Notes: a model not told the origin generated them from the letters alone. DNA of 64,000 nucleotides from Clostridiales bacterium (GCA_031261985.1 JAISIR010000007.1:1-64000); one strand, 5' to 3'. Shown: positions 27,464 through 35,827, numbered from the stretch's first letter. Numbers and translations are program-made.

Positions 27464-27528
27464 TTTAACACAAATTTAACATAAAAGCGGATTTGCCTAT
27501 TGCAATCCGCTTAATTTTGTGGTATAAT
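27464..27528 (+). promoter_or_regulatory. TTTAACA-type box and promoter of the 253-aa protein gene
   Basis: Box TTTAACA-N4-TTTAACA (27464-27484), 15 nt, TTGCAA (27500-27505), 17 bp, TATAAT (27523-27528). An inverted repeat AAGCGGATT (27485-27493) / AATCCGCTT (27504-27512) covers the -35 and could be an operator or a terminator for the gene before. Confidence 0.75.
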
Positions 27529-27566
27529 GTAAAAGTGAGATATTTAAAAAAGGGGAGTTTTTTAAT

Positions 27567-28328
27567 ATGTATGACAAAAATGAGTTAAACGAATTAAACG
27601 AATTGGCTAAGAAAATTTTGCCAGAAGTAGAAAAGCGCGCACTAAAGTTTATCGATGAAAACATGCCAGAGCATAAAAAGTGGTATAAGAATCGTTATGC
27701 GATTATGAAATTTAATAAAGATTATGAGATTGCATATGATGATATTGATAAACATGTAAGTATAAAGACCGAGGATTTTAGGGTTTATCTTATTTTGCAT
27801 CCCGAAAAAGGAATTGAAACGGCAGCAAGGGAAAATGATTTAGAAGAATTCAAAGAGCTTTTGAACGATGTTTTAAATAATATAGACAATATTAGCTTTG
27901 ATAAAATAATCGCATCGCCTAAAAAAGGATTGTACAGAAAATTAGTAGCAAGTAGTGATATTGCCGAAGGCTATGACAGGGCAAAAGATTTGATTGAATA
28001 TCAGGAATATACCGAGCGTATTAACAAAATCACTTTAAAATATGAATCCGAAAGAAAGCTTTCTGAAGATAGACTAAAACGACCTTTTCAGCCTAAAGCT
28101 AAGCAACCTATTCTATTACATTCGAATTCATTTATGGAAAGAGTACATATTTTCCCGAAGGACTTAGCTACTAAAAAATCGGTGCGTGAAGAAATTAGCA
28201 AAAAGAAAAATGAAACCAAAAATGGAACGAAAAATTGGAGCGATAAAGCTAAAAGTCATCAACGCGCGGTGGCAAAGGCAAGCCTTAAAAAGGCGCAACA
28301 GATGAAAAAAGTGGGTAAAGGTAAGTAG
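27567..28328 (+). CDS. Unknown protein with basic C-terminus
   Basis: This 253-aa protein is not recognised. Residues 1-150 are helical and acidic (NELNELNELAKKILPEVEKRALKFIDENMPEHKKWYKNRY; ARENDLEEFKELLNDVLNN). The last 60 are strongly basic (KKKNETKNGTKNWSDKAKSHQRAVAKASLKKAQQMKKVGKGK), a tail that may bind nucleic acid or simply be disordered. A similar basic end occurs in the products at 35402 and 37708, all three under TTTAACA boxes. AGGGGAG precedes the ATG. Confidence 0.6.
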   Translation: MYDKNELNELNELAKKILPEVEKRALKFIDENMPEHKKWYKNRYAIMKFNKDYEIAYDDIDKHVSIKTEDFRVYLILHPEKGIETAARENDLEEFKELLNDVLNNIDNISFDKIIASPKKGLYRKLVASSDIAEGYDRAKDLIEYQEYTERINKITLKYESERKLSEDRLKRPFQPKAKQPILLHSNSFMERVHIFPKDLATKKSVREEISKKKNETKNGTKNWSDKAKSHQRAVAKASLKKAQQMKKVGKGK

Positions 28329-28349
28329 AGCTAAAATATAAATATTATT

Positions 28350-28384
28350 GTGAAAAAAGAGTGATTTTATATCCTCTTTTTTTA
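28350..28384 (+). terminator. Intrinsic terminator
   Basis: AAAAAAGAG (28353-28361) pairs with CTCTTTTTT (28374-28382), ending in a T-run, after the 253-aa protein gene. Confidence 0.75.
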
Positions 28385-28484
28385 ATTTACATGAATATTG
28401 TCGAATAACATTATTTATTAGGTTAGCATAGAATAATATGTAACAAAAGATGATATTTGTTTAGAAAAAATTGGAGGTTGTAAA

Positions 28485-29984
28485 ATGAGAATTATAAGAA
28501 CTAACGACAACAAAGGAACGACCAATGTTTCTTTTGTAAAGATTATGTCGGACGGGGAAAGTAAAATTGCAACAACGAAAATTTTGATGTTGTATTTTAC
28601 ACCAGGTATTTTAGGGCTGACGCTTGACAATATAACGCTAGCGGGCGCGCGAAAAGTTGCGTTGAACGATGCGTCGTATGGTAAAGGGTCAATATACTCG
28701 CTTGCTATTGATGATATCTCGGTACTAGATGGCGAAGAAGTAACAGTTACAATTACGCCACCTGAGGGATATGCTGTTGACCCTACCTCACTATCTGTAG
28801 TGGTATATGTAGATGATGGAACAACGGATGTAAAGTTCCTTTCGTTAACAGCAGATGGTTCACCAGGTGCGGAAACGAGCGTGGCGTTGATTATGAAATT
28901 TTCGCCGGGTGTTATAGGTTTAACGCGTGATAATATTAGTGCAGAGGGTGTAACACTAGGCGAGATAACAGATGTGTCGGGCGTAGGAACAATCTACTCG
29001 CTGCAATTAAAATCGGTAGATGTACCAAGCGGTAGTGATGTAACAGTGACTCTTACAAACCCTGTAGGGTACAATATACTTCCGCTTTCTATGTCTTGCA
29101 AAATCGGCGTTAACGAGCTTATTATTCCTAAAGAGGGTAAAGTAATAGGCCCGCAGGATGATGAAGTTTCGTTAGATTTAGACAGGCTTGTTTTTGAAGC
29201 GGGCGGTGTTCTTACTGTAAAAGGTACTAGATTTATGTTGAATGCTAGAGAAATCCAGATGCAGGAAGGACAGCATGCGCCTTATCAGATACAAATCATC
29301 GGGAAAGACGGTGCAGACGGTGCGATAGGTGCTCGTGGCGGTAACGGAGCTGCAGGTAGCGATGGAAGTAAAAACACTTGCAAACTAAGCGGGACAGAAG
29401 TAGGTAATGCACCAACTCCTGGTGACCGTGGTCAAGACGGTGCCATGGGTGGTTTTGGTGGCGACGGTGGCATGGGAGAAACAAACAAACATGCTGAGTT
29501 ACACTTAGGTAAAGTTAATGATACGTTTAAAGTTATGGCTCGTGGTGGCATAGGCGGAAAAGGCGGCAATGGCGGCACAGGCGGTAACGGAGGCGCAGGC
29601 GGAAAAGGTGGAGCGGCGCATTTTTGTGCTGCAACAATTCCATCACACCCTGGCAACGGTGGTCAAGGTGGCGACGGTGGCCAAGGCGGATTTGGTGGCG
29701 TAGGTGGTAAAGGTTCCGACGGGACGGATATTGATGTATATATCGGTGCAGCGTTTGAACAAATGTATGCGTTTGAAGCATTAGAAGCTCCAGCTGGGGC
29801 AGGCGGTGCAGGCGGTGCAGGCGGTAATGGTGGTGCAGGTGGATCAAAAGGCGACCATACCAAAACTCCACTTTGTCACGATGCGCAAGATGGTAATCCA
29901 GGAAGTGTTGGGCATAAAGGATATGATGGAAAATCGGGCGATGTGTTAGGTAAGAAACCCGTGATATATGTTCACAAGATATAA
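28485..29984 (+). CDS. Collagen-like GXY-repeat protein with tandem Ig-like domains
   Basis: The 499-aa protein begins with two related domains of about 95 residues (about 14-108 and 109-205), each with the pattern FTPGILGLTLDNITLAG...GSIYSLAID...VTVTITPPEGYAVDP found in Firmicutes surface Ig-like domains. From about residue 268 it is glycine-rich in regular GXY triplets (GKDGADGAIGARGGNGAAGS, GGIGGKGGNGGTGGNGGAGG). There is no signal peptide, so classical export is not evident; a spore-surface protein of the collagen-like (BclA-like) kind is one possibility. GGAGG precedes the ATG. Confidence 0.7.
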   Translation: MRIIRTNDNKGTTNVSFVKIMSDGESKIATTKILMLYFTPGILGLTLDNITLAGARKVALNDASYGKGSIYSLAIDDISVLDGEEVTVTITPPEGYAVDPTSLSVVVYVDDGTTDVKFLSLTADGSPGAETSVALIMKFSPGVIGLTRDNISAEGVTLGEITDVSGVGTIYSLQLKSVDVPSGSDVTVTLTNPVGYNILPLSMSCKIGVNELIIPKEGKVIGPQDDEVSLDLDRLVFEAGGVLTVKGTRFMLNAREIQMQEGQHAPYQIQIIGKDGADGAIGARGGNGAAGSDGSKNTCKLSGTEVGNAPTPGDRGQDGAMGGFGGDGGMGETNKHAELHLGKVNDTFKVMARGGIGGKGGNGGTGGNGGAGGKGGAAHFCAATIPSHPGNGGQGGDGGQGGFGGVGGKGSDGTDIDVYIGAAFEQMYAFEALEAPAGAGGAGGAGGNGGAGGSKGDHTKTPLCHDAQDGNPGSVGHKGYDGKSGDVLGKKPVIYVHKI

Positions 29985-29997
29985 TGCAAATATTCAA

Positions 29998-30081
29998 GCT
30001 AGAAGCGTAAAACGCTTCTAGCCCTACATACGACTAACTTTGCCAAGTTAAATTAGGGTAATAAGAAAATGTGTCGTATGT
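29998..30081 (+). promoter_or_regulatory. Two inverted repeats in the leader of the SLH-protein gene
   Basis: A perfect 11-bp hairpin GCTAGAAGCGT (29998-30008) / ACGCTTCTAGC (30012-30022) is followed by ACATACGAC (30026-30034) paired with GTCGTATGT (30073-30081), which ends one base into the Shine-Dalgarno context TAAGGAG. No T-run follows the first hairpin. The second stem could affect ribosome access. Confidence 0.5.
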
Positions 30082-30097
30082 AAGGAGATGAAAACAG

Positions 30098-31762
30098 ATG
30101 AGAAAAGTTTTTAGAGGACAAACACGTGCGAGGATAGCATTGTTTATGGTGCTTGTATTTTTATCGAGCATACTTTTAACGTTTTTTGTAAAGCCCGAAA
30201 AAGCTTATGCGAGCGCGTCCATGGGAGCGTATACGTTAGGGGACCCTAATGATTTAGTTAATGAAGGCGATTCTTTATACGCTGCAATTTACGAAAGTGA
30301 ATTATTAGAAGCTCCTACCACTTTTGCTGATAATGTAGCCGAGGGTTTGACTAATGATGATAATTATATATCCATTCCGTTTTTGGGTAAGCTAGAACTA
30401 GGTGGCAGCGCAAGTTCGCAATACTATAGCGGCAAAAATAAAGATGGAATGTATGCTAATACCGAAACATTAGGTTTAGATGTCATTACAGAAAGCGTGA
30501 ATATAGTTAAAGCTGAGCTAGTGGGGTTATATCCTTCTGGAGAGGAAACAGTACTAACATTATGGGATTATAGTAATTATATTTACGATGAAGATGATGA
30601 AAACGATACAGAAACAAAGTCGTTATATCAAACAAAGCTTACTAAAAATGTTACAGATAGTTTGAGTAATAATTCACAAGGTACTATATCGCCAGGCAAG
30701 ACTTTTGACGATTTTAGGATTTACTTTAGTAATGGTAGTGGTAATGGCGTGTCGAGTGAAACCGCATCTAGATATGATAAAAACAACAACAAATGGGATG
30801 CAGCGACTATGCACTTCCCTTCTTCTGATGAGGATGATGGAATTTTAGAGGGATATTATATGCCGGCGGCAAAGTATAATAGTATAAAACTAAAACTTAA
30901 TTTTTTTACTGCAGGCGAGATAAATAGTCCATTGTTTGAGCTTGAAAATAATTTAGAAACTAGAGATTCAACTATTGAGCCGGGTATGCGAAGTGATTAT
31001 TATACGATGTATAATGCCTTTCCGTTAGATGCAACAGGAGGAATTACAGCATCGGCAGTTTACGCTAACAAAGAGTTTTTGTTTGAAAGAAAAACTTCTG
31101 ATGCAGAGGGTAAAGAAGTATCTGGCAATATTGCTAGTGCATATAGAGGCTCTGTGGCGATTGGAGGGCAAAACTTTTTGTCGGGAGGCGAGAATCAAAG
31201 CGATGGTGGGTCTTCACAAACCGACATTGGTGGTGGAACGGGCGACGTTGATACCGATGGAGGAACAGCATTAGAACCTGGTGATGGCGCAAATGTTGAT
31301 GGCACAGGGGATAACGCATTACCTGGCGATTCTTTGCAAGCAACCGATTGGAAGACTGCTTTGGGTATATTCTTTGATGACCTGGTTATCTCTAACGATG
31401 ATAACAGAAGGAGTATTGGTGATATTACGATTAATATAATAGGGAATACCGTCATGAATACAATTGGTAATTCGGTGGGGGATATGCCTAATTCTATTTT
31501 GAACAGATATGAGCATTCATTGACGCGTGCAGATGTAGCCGTTGCGATTTATGAGCGTTTACAATTAAAAGGCGGTGGCGGTAACGGTGCGTTTTATGAT
31601 GTGGACGCTAATGCGTGGTACGCAAAAGCTATAAATGGTTTGGAGAATGTAGGGATTATTAAGGGTTATGGCGATGGTACGTTTCGTCCTAATTCTATTA
31701 TAACTTTAGAAGAGTATATTGCTCTTATTAGCAGGGCGGTTCTTTGGAGCTGGCAAAATTAG
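30098..31762 (+). CDS. Secreted protein with C-terminal SLH region
   Basis: A signal peptide is clear (basic MRKVFRGQTRAR, hydrophobic core 13-30, cleavage near AYA at about 38). The middle is not recognised, with a Gly/Asp-rich low-complexity stretch at about 360-400. The end has an SLH domain (FYDVDANAWYAKAINGLENV, then GIIKGYGDGTFRPNSIITLEEY) preceded by a partial one (LTRADVAVAIYERL). SLH proteins anchor to pyruvylated cell-wall polymer, usually through three SLH domains; this one has about one and a half. AAGGAG precedes the ATG. Confidence 0.8.
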   Translation: MRKVFRGQTRARIALFMVLVFLSSILLTFFVKPEKAYASASMGAYTLGDPNDLVNEGDSLYAAIYESELLEAPTTFADNVAEGLTNDDNYISIPFLGKLELGGSASSQYYSGKNKDGMYANTETLGLDVITESVNIVKAELVGLYPSGEETVLTLWDYSNYIYDEDDENDTETKSLYQTKLTKNVTDSLSNNSQGTISPGKTFDDFRIYFSNGSGNGVSSETASRYDKNNNKWDAATMHFPSSDEDDGILEGYYMPAAKYNSIKLKLNFFTAGEINSPLFELENNLETRDSTIEPGMRSDYYTMYNAFPLDATGGITASAVYANKEFLFERKTSDAEGKEVSGNIASAYRGSVAIGGQNFLSGGENQSDGGSSQTDIGGGTGDVDTDGGTALEPGDGANVDGTGDNALPGDSLQATDWKTALGIFFDDLVISNDDNRRSIGDITINIIGNTVMNTIGNSVGDMPNSILNRYEHSLTRADVAVAIYERLQLKGGGGNGAFYDVDANAWYAKAINGLENVGIIKGYGDGTFRPNSIITLEEYIALISRAVLWSWQN

Positions 31763-31788
31763 ATATAGATGTGTATATGGAAAGCATA

Positions 31789-31819
31789 AAAATTCCTTGC
31801 CAGCGGCAAGGAATTTTTT
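31789..31819 (+). terminator. Terminator of the SLH-protein gene
   Basis: AATTCCTTGCC (31791-31801) pairs with GGCAAGGAATT (31805-31815) and ends in TTTTTT. Confidence 0.9.
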
Positions 31820-31849
31820 GGGTGTGTGGCGAAAGCAAGTGCAGAAGTG

Positions 31850-31933
31850 AAACAATAGGAATAAGTGAAAAGTGAAAAACGAAGAGTGAAAGGTTAAAAG
31901 TACAAAACCTGCCAAGCAAGCTTGGCAGGTTTT
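31850..31933. repeat. tRNA-associated element, copy 2, with tRNA-Gln terminator
   Basis: On the minus strand, AAAACCTGCCAAG pairs with CTTGGCAGGTTTT (31904-31933) directly after the tRNA CCA, followed by GTACTTTT and TTTCACT-like repeats. The order matches the element after tRNA-Glu at 13602-13740. The hairpin is a good intrinsic terminator for the tRNA. Confidence 0.65.
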
Positions 31934-32008
31934 GGCTGAGATGGCAGGATTCGAACCTGCGGATGCTAGAACCAGAATCTAGTGCCTTACCGACTTGGCG
32001 ACATCCCA
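31933..32008 (-). tRNA. tRNA-Gln (CTG anticodon)
   Basis: On the minus strand: acceptor TGGGATG with CATCTCA, anticodon stem CTAGA/TCTAG around loop TTCTGGT (anticodon CTG), T loop TTCGAAT, discriminator G and encoded CCA. The CTG isoacceptor is read for CAG codons. Confidence 0.92.
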
Positions 32009-32043
32009 ATATAAAAGGATAATGAAAAATGGAGAACTCCGCT

Positions 32044-32121
32044 TTAATGCAGAATGAATAATGCAAAATGAATAATGAAGGAAATAAATTCTCGATAAAT
32101 CTCGAATTTATAAATAAAGCC
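32044..32121. repeat. Interspersed element, copy 2
   Basis: AATGCAGAATGAATAATGC-type repeats lead into GGAAATAAATTCTCG and CTCGAATTTATAAATAAAGCC, matching the core of the copy at 27343-27453. Confidence 0.6.
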
Positions 32122-32345
32122 TCGTCATCCCGTGCTCGTCGCAACAGCTTCACGTAGCTGGTTTTTGCTAAAAGCGCAAAAACGTTGCTAGTGTTCCGCG
32201 TTGCTCCTCTTTTCCCACAAAACGAAAAGCGCGTTTTGCGGGAACCCTAGATGGAATCTATATGCTATATAGTAATCGACTGATGTCATTCTCAGTTTGC
32301 GTATAGATTGCGGGTCGAAGCCCGCAATGACACGACACACTTTGA
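32122..32345. repeat. Gene-free stretch with palindromic repeat-like sequence
   Basis: About 220 bp without a supported gene. It begins TCGTCATCCCGTGC and ends GCGGGTCGAAGCCCGCAATGACACG, so the ends are roughly inverted (CGTCAT...ATGACACG), with several internal GC-rich hairpins (GCGGG...CCCGC). It looks like an interspersed palindromic element of unknown type. Confidence 0.45.
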
Positions 32346-32359
32346 ACATAAATTCTCAA

Positions 32360-33604
32360 TTACTTCTCGTTCATCTCATCTAATGCCAGCACGCGGGTAT
32401 GTTGTGTATGGAACCACTCGTGCTTATTTTTATTGGCTATGCCTATAATAGCGATTGGTACCCATGTTAGCGAGTAGAAAGAGTAAACGATGAAGCCCCA
32501 AACTGTGCGCAGGGTAAACTTCTTCTCGACTATCAACACAAGCGGGCCCCATAAAAATTGCATGACGGCGATGACGTTCCAAATGCTAGAGGGGATAAAG
32601 CCCCAAACGATAAGTGTGGTGGTGGGGTAGGCGACTTGCATCCATGCCATAACCGTGATAACACCCATAACGATGATGCGAAGTGGCTGCATTAAATACA
32701 TGGCGCAGTCGAAAGGTTTTATATTTCCTTCGGTAAAAGTCTTTTTCATTAAAGGGGCAAAGAAGCGCGATGCGACATCGGCGTGGCCTTGCATCCAACG
32801 TATACGTTGCTTCCAACTTTGGGCGAAAGTGATAGGTTTTTCGTCGTAAATTTTAGCATCGTTAGCCCACGAAACTTTGATATTATTTAACGCAAGCTTC
32901 ATGGTAAATTCCATATCTTCGGTTAGGCAAGTTGCGCCCCAACCCATTTCTTTTAGTGTATCGGCTTGAACAACAAAGCCGGTGCCAGAAAGTTGGCAGC
33001 CAAGACCAAGATTATACCTAGCCTGCTGGAATAGTTTGTTAACCGTCCAAAAAGCGAGTGAATATGAATACGAAATCCAGGAATCGTTAGGGTTTTTACT
33101 ATCTACATAACCTTGAACAGCTTTATGCCCAAGCTGAGTTTGCTTGTTCATCTCGTGTAAAAAGTTAGGGTCTACTAAGTTATCGGCATCAAAAATTGCC
33201 ACGTAATCGTACTGACGCTCCATATTAAATAGTTTATCGAACATCCATTCTAGCGCGAAGCCTTTGCCACGTTTATCGGCATTAGAGCGTTCAAAAACGT
33301 TTGCGCCAGCGGTTCGTGCAACATCGGCGGTAGAATCGGTGCAATTATCGGCTATTACGAAGATATCGTAAAACTCGCGCGGGTATTTAAGCTTAGTAAG
33401 GCTTGTTACCATGTTTTTGATAACAGCTTGCTCGTTATGCGCGGCAACTATTAGTGCAAAGGTATTATGCCCGCCTGGGATATCCTTTGGCTTACGACGT
33501 GGGATAAAGGCGAACAGAGATATGATGAAGTAATATGTACCCAACATTAAAAATAAAATTTGGACTGAATAGTTAATATACAAAAGCATTGACGGTTCTT
33601 GCAT
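32360..33604 (-). CDS. Membrane glycosyltransferase, family GT2
   Basis: From ATG 33604 (414 aa): TM at about 7-33, GT-A domain with FALIVAAHNE, DAD (139-141), TED (228-230) and QRIRW (266-270), then three or four TM segments (about 305-390). This is the layout of processive synthases such as hyaluronan, cellulose or poly-GlcNAc synthase; the product cannot be deduced. The frame is open back to 33709, but the predicted transcript starts near 33670 and AAGGAG serves 33604. It stands alone, under a TTTAACA-type box. Confidence 0.85.
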   Translation of the reverse strand: MQEPSMLLYINYSVQILFLMLGTYYFIISLFAFIPRRKPKDIPGGHNTFALIVAAHNEQAVIKNMVTSLTKLKYPREFYDIFVIADNCTDSTADVARTAGANVFERSNADKRGKGFALEWMFDKLFNMERQYDYVAIFDADNLVDPNFLHEMNKQTQLGHKAVQGYVDSKNPNDSWISYSYSLAFWTVNKLFQQARYNLGLGCQLSGTGFVVQADTLKEMGWGATCLTEDMEFTMKLALNNIKVSWANDAKIYDEKPITFAQSWKQRIRWMQGHADVASRFFAPLMKKTFTEGNIKPFDCAMYLMQPLRIIVMGVITVMAWMQVAYPTTTLIVWGFIPSSIWNVIAVMQFLWGPLVLIVEKKFTLRTVWGFIVYSFYSLTWVPIAIIGIANKNKHEWFHTQHTRVLALDEMNEK

Positions 33605-33676
33605 AATTAGCCGCTCCTTTTGGTAAACGATAGTTATATATAAATTTATGTATTGACATTTTAACTCAACAATAGT

Positions 33677-33741
33677 ATTATATACTATATTGAAACAAAA
33701 TGCAAGCATTTTTTTAAAGTTTTTGTTAAATTTTTGTTAAA
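33677..33741 (-). promoter_or_regulatory. TTTAACA-type box and promoter of the GT2 gene
   Basis: Minus strand: box TTTAACA-N4-TTTAACA with A/T changes after it (33721-33741), 15 nt, TTGCAT (33700-33705), 17 bp, TATAAT (33677-33682). Same geometry as the other boxes. Confidence 0.7.
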
Positions 33742-33797
33742 ATTTTTACTAAAACATCCATTTATACATTCTTATTCTATGTAGGGAAGAAGAAAAT

Positions 33798-35246
33798 ATG
33801 AAAAATAATACTAAAGTTAAAACAATTTTTGTGTGTAACGAGTGCGGCAATGAATCGCCTAAATGGGTAGGCAAATGCCCTGCCTGTGGTGCGTGGAACT
33901 CGCTTTTTGAGCAGCGGTTAGAGGTTGATTCTAAGTTTAAAGATACCGGTGTGGCAAAAAATAATGCGCTGACGTTAAGCGAGATTAAGCTGGTTGATGA
34001 TAATCGCTTTACCAGTGGTATTGGCGAGCTAGACCGTGTGCTTGGTGGTGGGATAGTTAGTGGCTCGTTGGTGTTAGTGGGCGGCGACCCTGGGATAGGG
34101 AAATCTACCCTTTTATTGCAAATGTGCCAGACGGTGGCGGGCGAAAAGGTGACAGCTGATGCGGGCGAGGCGGACGGCGGCGTTAAAAGCGAGGATAAAA
34201 GTAGCGCAAAAGGCGGGGCTAAAAACGGGACTAAAAATGGGGCGAAAATTTTGTATGCGTCGGGGGAGGAGAGTCAGAAGCAGATTAAGATTCGTGCCGA
34301 CCGACTGGGGATATCTAACCCTAATTTATTCTTAATTAGTGAAAATAATATTGATACAATTTTTGATGTGGTGCGAGAGATGTCGCCTAAAATATTGATA
34401 ATCGACAGTGTTCAGACGGTTTATTGCCCAGAGATAACCTCGGCACCAGGGAGCATTTCGCAGGTTAGGGAAGTTACCATGCAACTGATGAAGCTGGCGA
34501 AAGACACAGGGATTTGCATCTTTTTAGTAGGGCATGTTACCAAAGAGGGTGCTATTGCAGGGCCGCGCGTGCTAGAGCATATGGTGGATTGCGTGCTATA
34601 CTTTGAGGGCGAGAGGCATCAGTTCCATAGAATTTTGCGGGCGGTTAAAAATAGGTTTGGCTCGACCAACGAAATTGGCGTGTTCGAGATGAGAGATAAA
34701 GGGCTAGAAGAGGTGCTTAATCCATCGGAAATGCTACTTAGTGGACGGCCGGAAAACACTGCTGGGAGCTGCGTTTTATGTAGTATGGAGGGCAGCAGGC
34801 CGCTATTGGCAGAGGTTCAGGCGTTGATTACCAATAGTAGTTTTAATGTGCCGCGGCGGCAGGCATCGGGTGTGGATTATAACCGAATTAGCATGCTGAT
34901 GGCGGTGCTAGAGAAGCGAGTTGGCTTAAATTTAAGCGGAAGTGATGCGTATGTTAACGTTATTGGTGGGCTTAAACTAGACGAGCCAGCGGTGGATTTA
35001 GCGGTGGCGTTGGCGATTGCATCTAGTTTTAGGAATATCCCGCTTGGTAAGGATGTTATGGCGATAGGCGAGGTGGGGCTGACGGGCGAGGTGCGTGCGG
35101 TTAGTTTTATAGAGAAGCGTGTGGCAGAGGCAGGGAAGCTTGGGTTTAAGACGTGTGTGATTCCTAAGGGGAGCCTAGATGAAGTGCCAAAGGGCGTTAA
35201 TGTGCTAGAGGTTAGAACGGTGCGCGAGGCGATGGGGATAATCTAA
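33798..35246 (+). CDS. radA: DNA repair protein RadA
   Basis: RadA promotes branch migration during recombination. Seen: N-terminal zinc finger CNECGNESPKWVGKCPACGAW (Cys13/16/27/30), Walker A GGDPGIGKST (95-104), KNRFGS motif, and a C-terminal Lon-like domain (LSGSDAYVNVIGGLKLDEPAVDLAVALA). An insertion of about 35 Gly/Ala/Lys/Asp residues lies at about 115-149, between Walker A and ILYASGEES, where relatives have a short link. GGGAAG precedes the ATG. Length 482 instead of about 455 is explained by this insert. Confidence 0.93.
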   Translation: MKNNTKVKTIFVCNECGNESPKWVGKCPACGAWNSLFEQRLEVDSKFKDTGVAKNNALTLSEIKLVDDNRFTSGIGELDRVLGGGIVSGSLVLVGGDPGIGKSTLLLQMCQTVAGEKVTADAGEADGGVKSEDKSSAKGGAKNGTKNGAKILYASGEESQKQIKIRADRLGISNPNLFLISENNIDTIFDVVREMSPKILIIDSVQTVYCPEITSAPGSISQVREVTMQLMKLAKDTGICIFLVGHVTKEGAIAGPRVLEHMVDCVLYFEGERHQFHRILRAVKNRFGSTNEIGVFEMRDKGLEEVLNPSEMLLSGRPENTAGSCVLCSMEGSRPLLAEVQALITNSSFNVPRRQASGVDYNRISMLMAVLEKRVGLNLSGSDAYVNVIGGLKLDEPAVDLAVALAIASSFRNIPLGKDVMAIGEVGLTGEVRAVSFIEKRVAEAGKLGFKTCVIPKGSLDEVPKGVNVLEVRTVREAMGII

Positions 35247-35249
35247 CTT

Positions 35250-35312
35250 GAATGAACAATGAACAATGAACAGTTAAGGAAATAAATTTTTGCTAACGCT
35301 CAAATTTATGAG
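35250..35312. repeat. Interspersed element, copy 3
   Basis: Tandem AATGAAC units, then GGAAATAAATTTTTG...GCTCAAATTTATGAG. This copy abuts the TTTAACA-type box at 35312-35332. Confidence 0.55.
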
Positions 35313-35368
35313 TTAACACAAATTTAACATTTAAAAGTATTGCATTTGCAATACTTTTGTGCTATAAT
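35312..35368 (+). promoter_or_regulatory. TTTAACA-type box, palindrome and promoter of the 136-aa protein gene
   Basis: Box TTAACA-N5-TTAACA (35312-35332). TTGCAT (35340-35345), 17 bp, TATAAT (35363-35368). Here the box-to--35 gap is 7 nt, not 15. A perfect palindrome with 12-bp arms AAAAGTATTGCA (35333-35344) / TGCAATACTTTT (35347-35358) covers the -35. It may be an operator or the radA terminator. Confidence 0.6.
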
Positions 35369-35401
35369 ATTATAAAATTGATTATTTGGGGGAAGTAGTA
35401 A

Positions 35402-35812
35402 ATGAGAAAAGAAAATATGAATCATGCTATAAAACTTTTGGAACATGTATCGGGCGATAAATATAACGAGACTCTAAAGAATATTCAAGATACTATGTAC
35501 AAATATGGGAATGACCAATGGTGGCTATCGAATGATGTTCAATATAAGGCTTATCGTCAAGCGAACGAAAATATGATGCTTATAACGCCTAGGGAATTTG
35601 CCGATGGTGTAAACTTGATATTAGACAAAGACTTTACAATGGACGAGATTGCTTGGTTGGCTTCTGATATTAGGGAAGCTGTGAATAAGGCTTGGGATAA
35701 GAGATTGAAGTCGGTTAAAAAAAGCCTTAAGAATAATAATCGTGTTGCTAGGGATAAGGGCAAAGGGTCGAGGGTATCGCACAAGGTTGGTGCGCTTAAA
35801 AGGCCGAGGTAG
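35402..35812 (+). CDS. Unknown 136-aa protein with basic C-terminus
   Basis: Not recognised. Residues 1-95 are helical (HAIKLLEHVSGDKYNETLKNIQDTMYKYG; GVNLILDKDFTMDEIAWLASDIREAVNKAWDKRL) and the last 35 are basic (KSVKKSLKNNNRVARDKGKG...KRPR). GGGGGAAG precedes the ATG. It is flanked by a box-driven promoter and a convergent gene also under such a box. Confidence 0.55.
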   Translation: MRKENMNHAIKLLEHVSGDKYNETLKNIQDTMYKYGNDQWWLSNDVQYKAYRQANENMMLITPREFADGVNLILDKDFTMDEIAWLASDIREAVNKAWDKRLKSVKKSLKNNNRVARDKGKGSRVSHKVGALKRPR

Positions 35813-35827
35813 CGGAAACAAATGGGA

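Noticed and set aside
29432-29997. Long Pro- and His/Arg/Leu-rich frames antisense to the collagen-like gene
   Set aside because: They are by-products of GGN codon repeats on the other strand; no start site or homology.
31500-31762. SLH-protein gene as a pseudogene
   Set aside because: Only about 1.5 SLH domains are present, but the signal peptide is intact, the frame is continuous and a proper terminator follows, so it is kept as a gene.
33604-33709. 35 extra N-terminal residues of the GT2 enzyme
   Set aside because: They lie upstream of the predicted transcription start, and a good Shine-Dalgarno serves the ATG at 33604.
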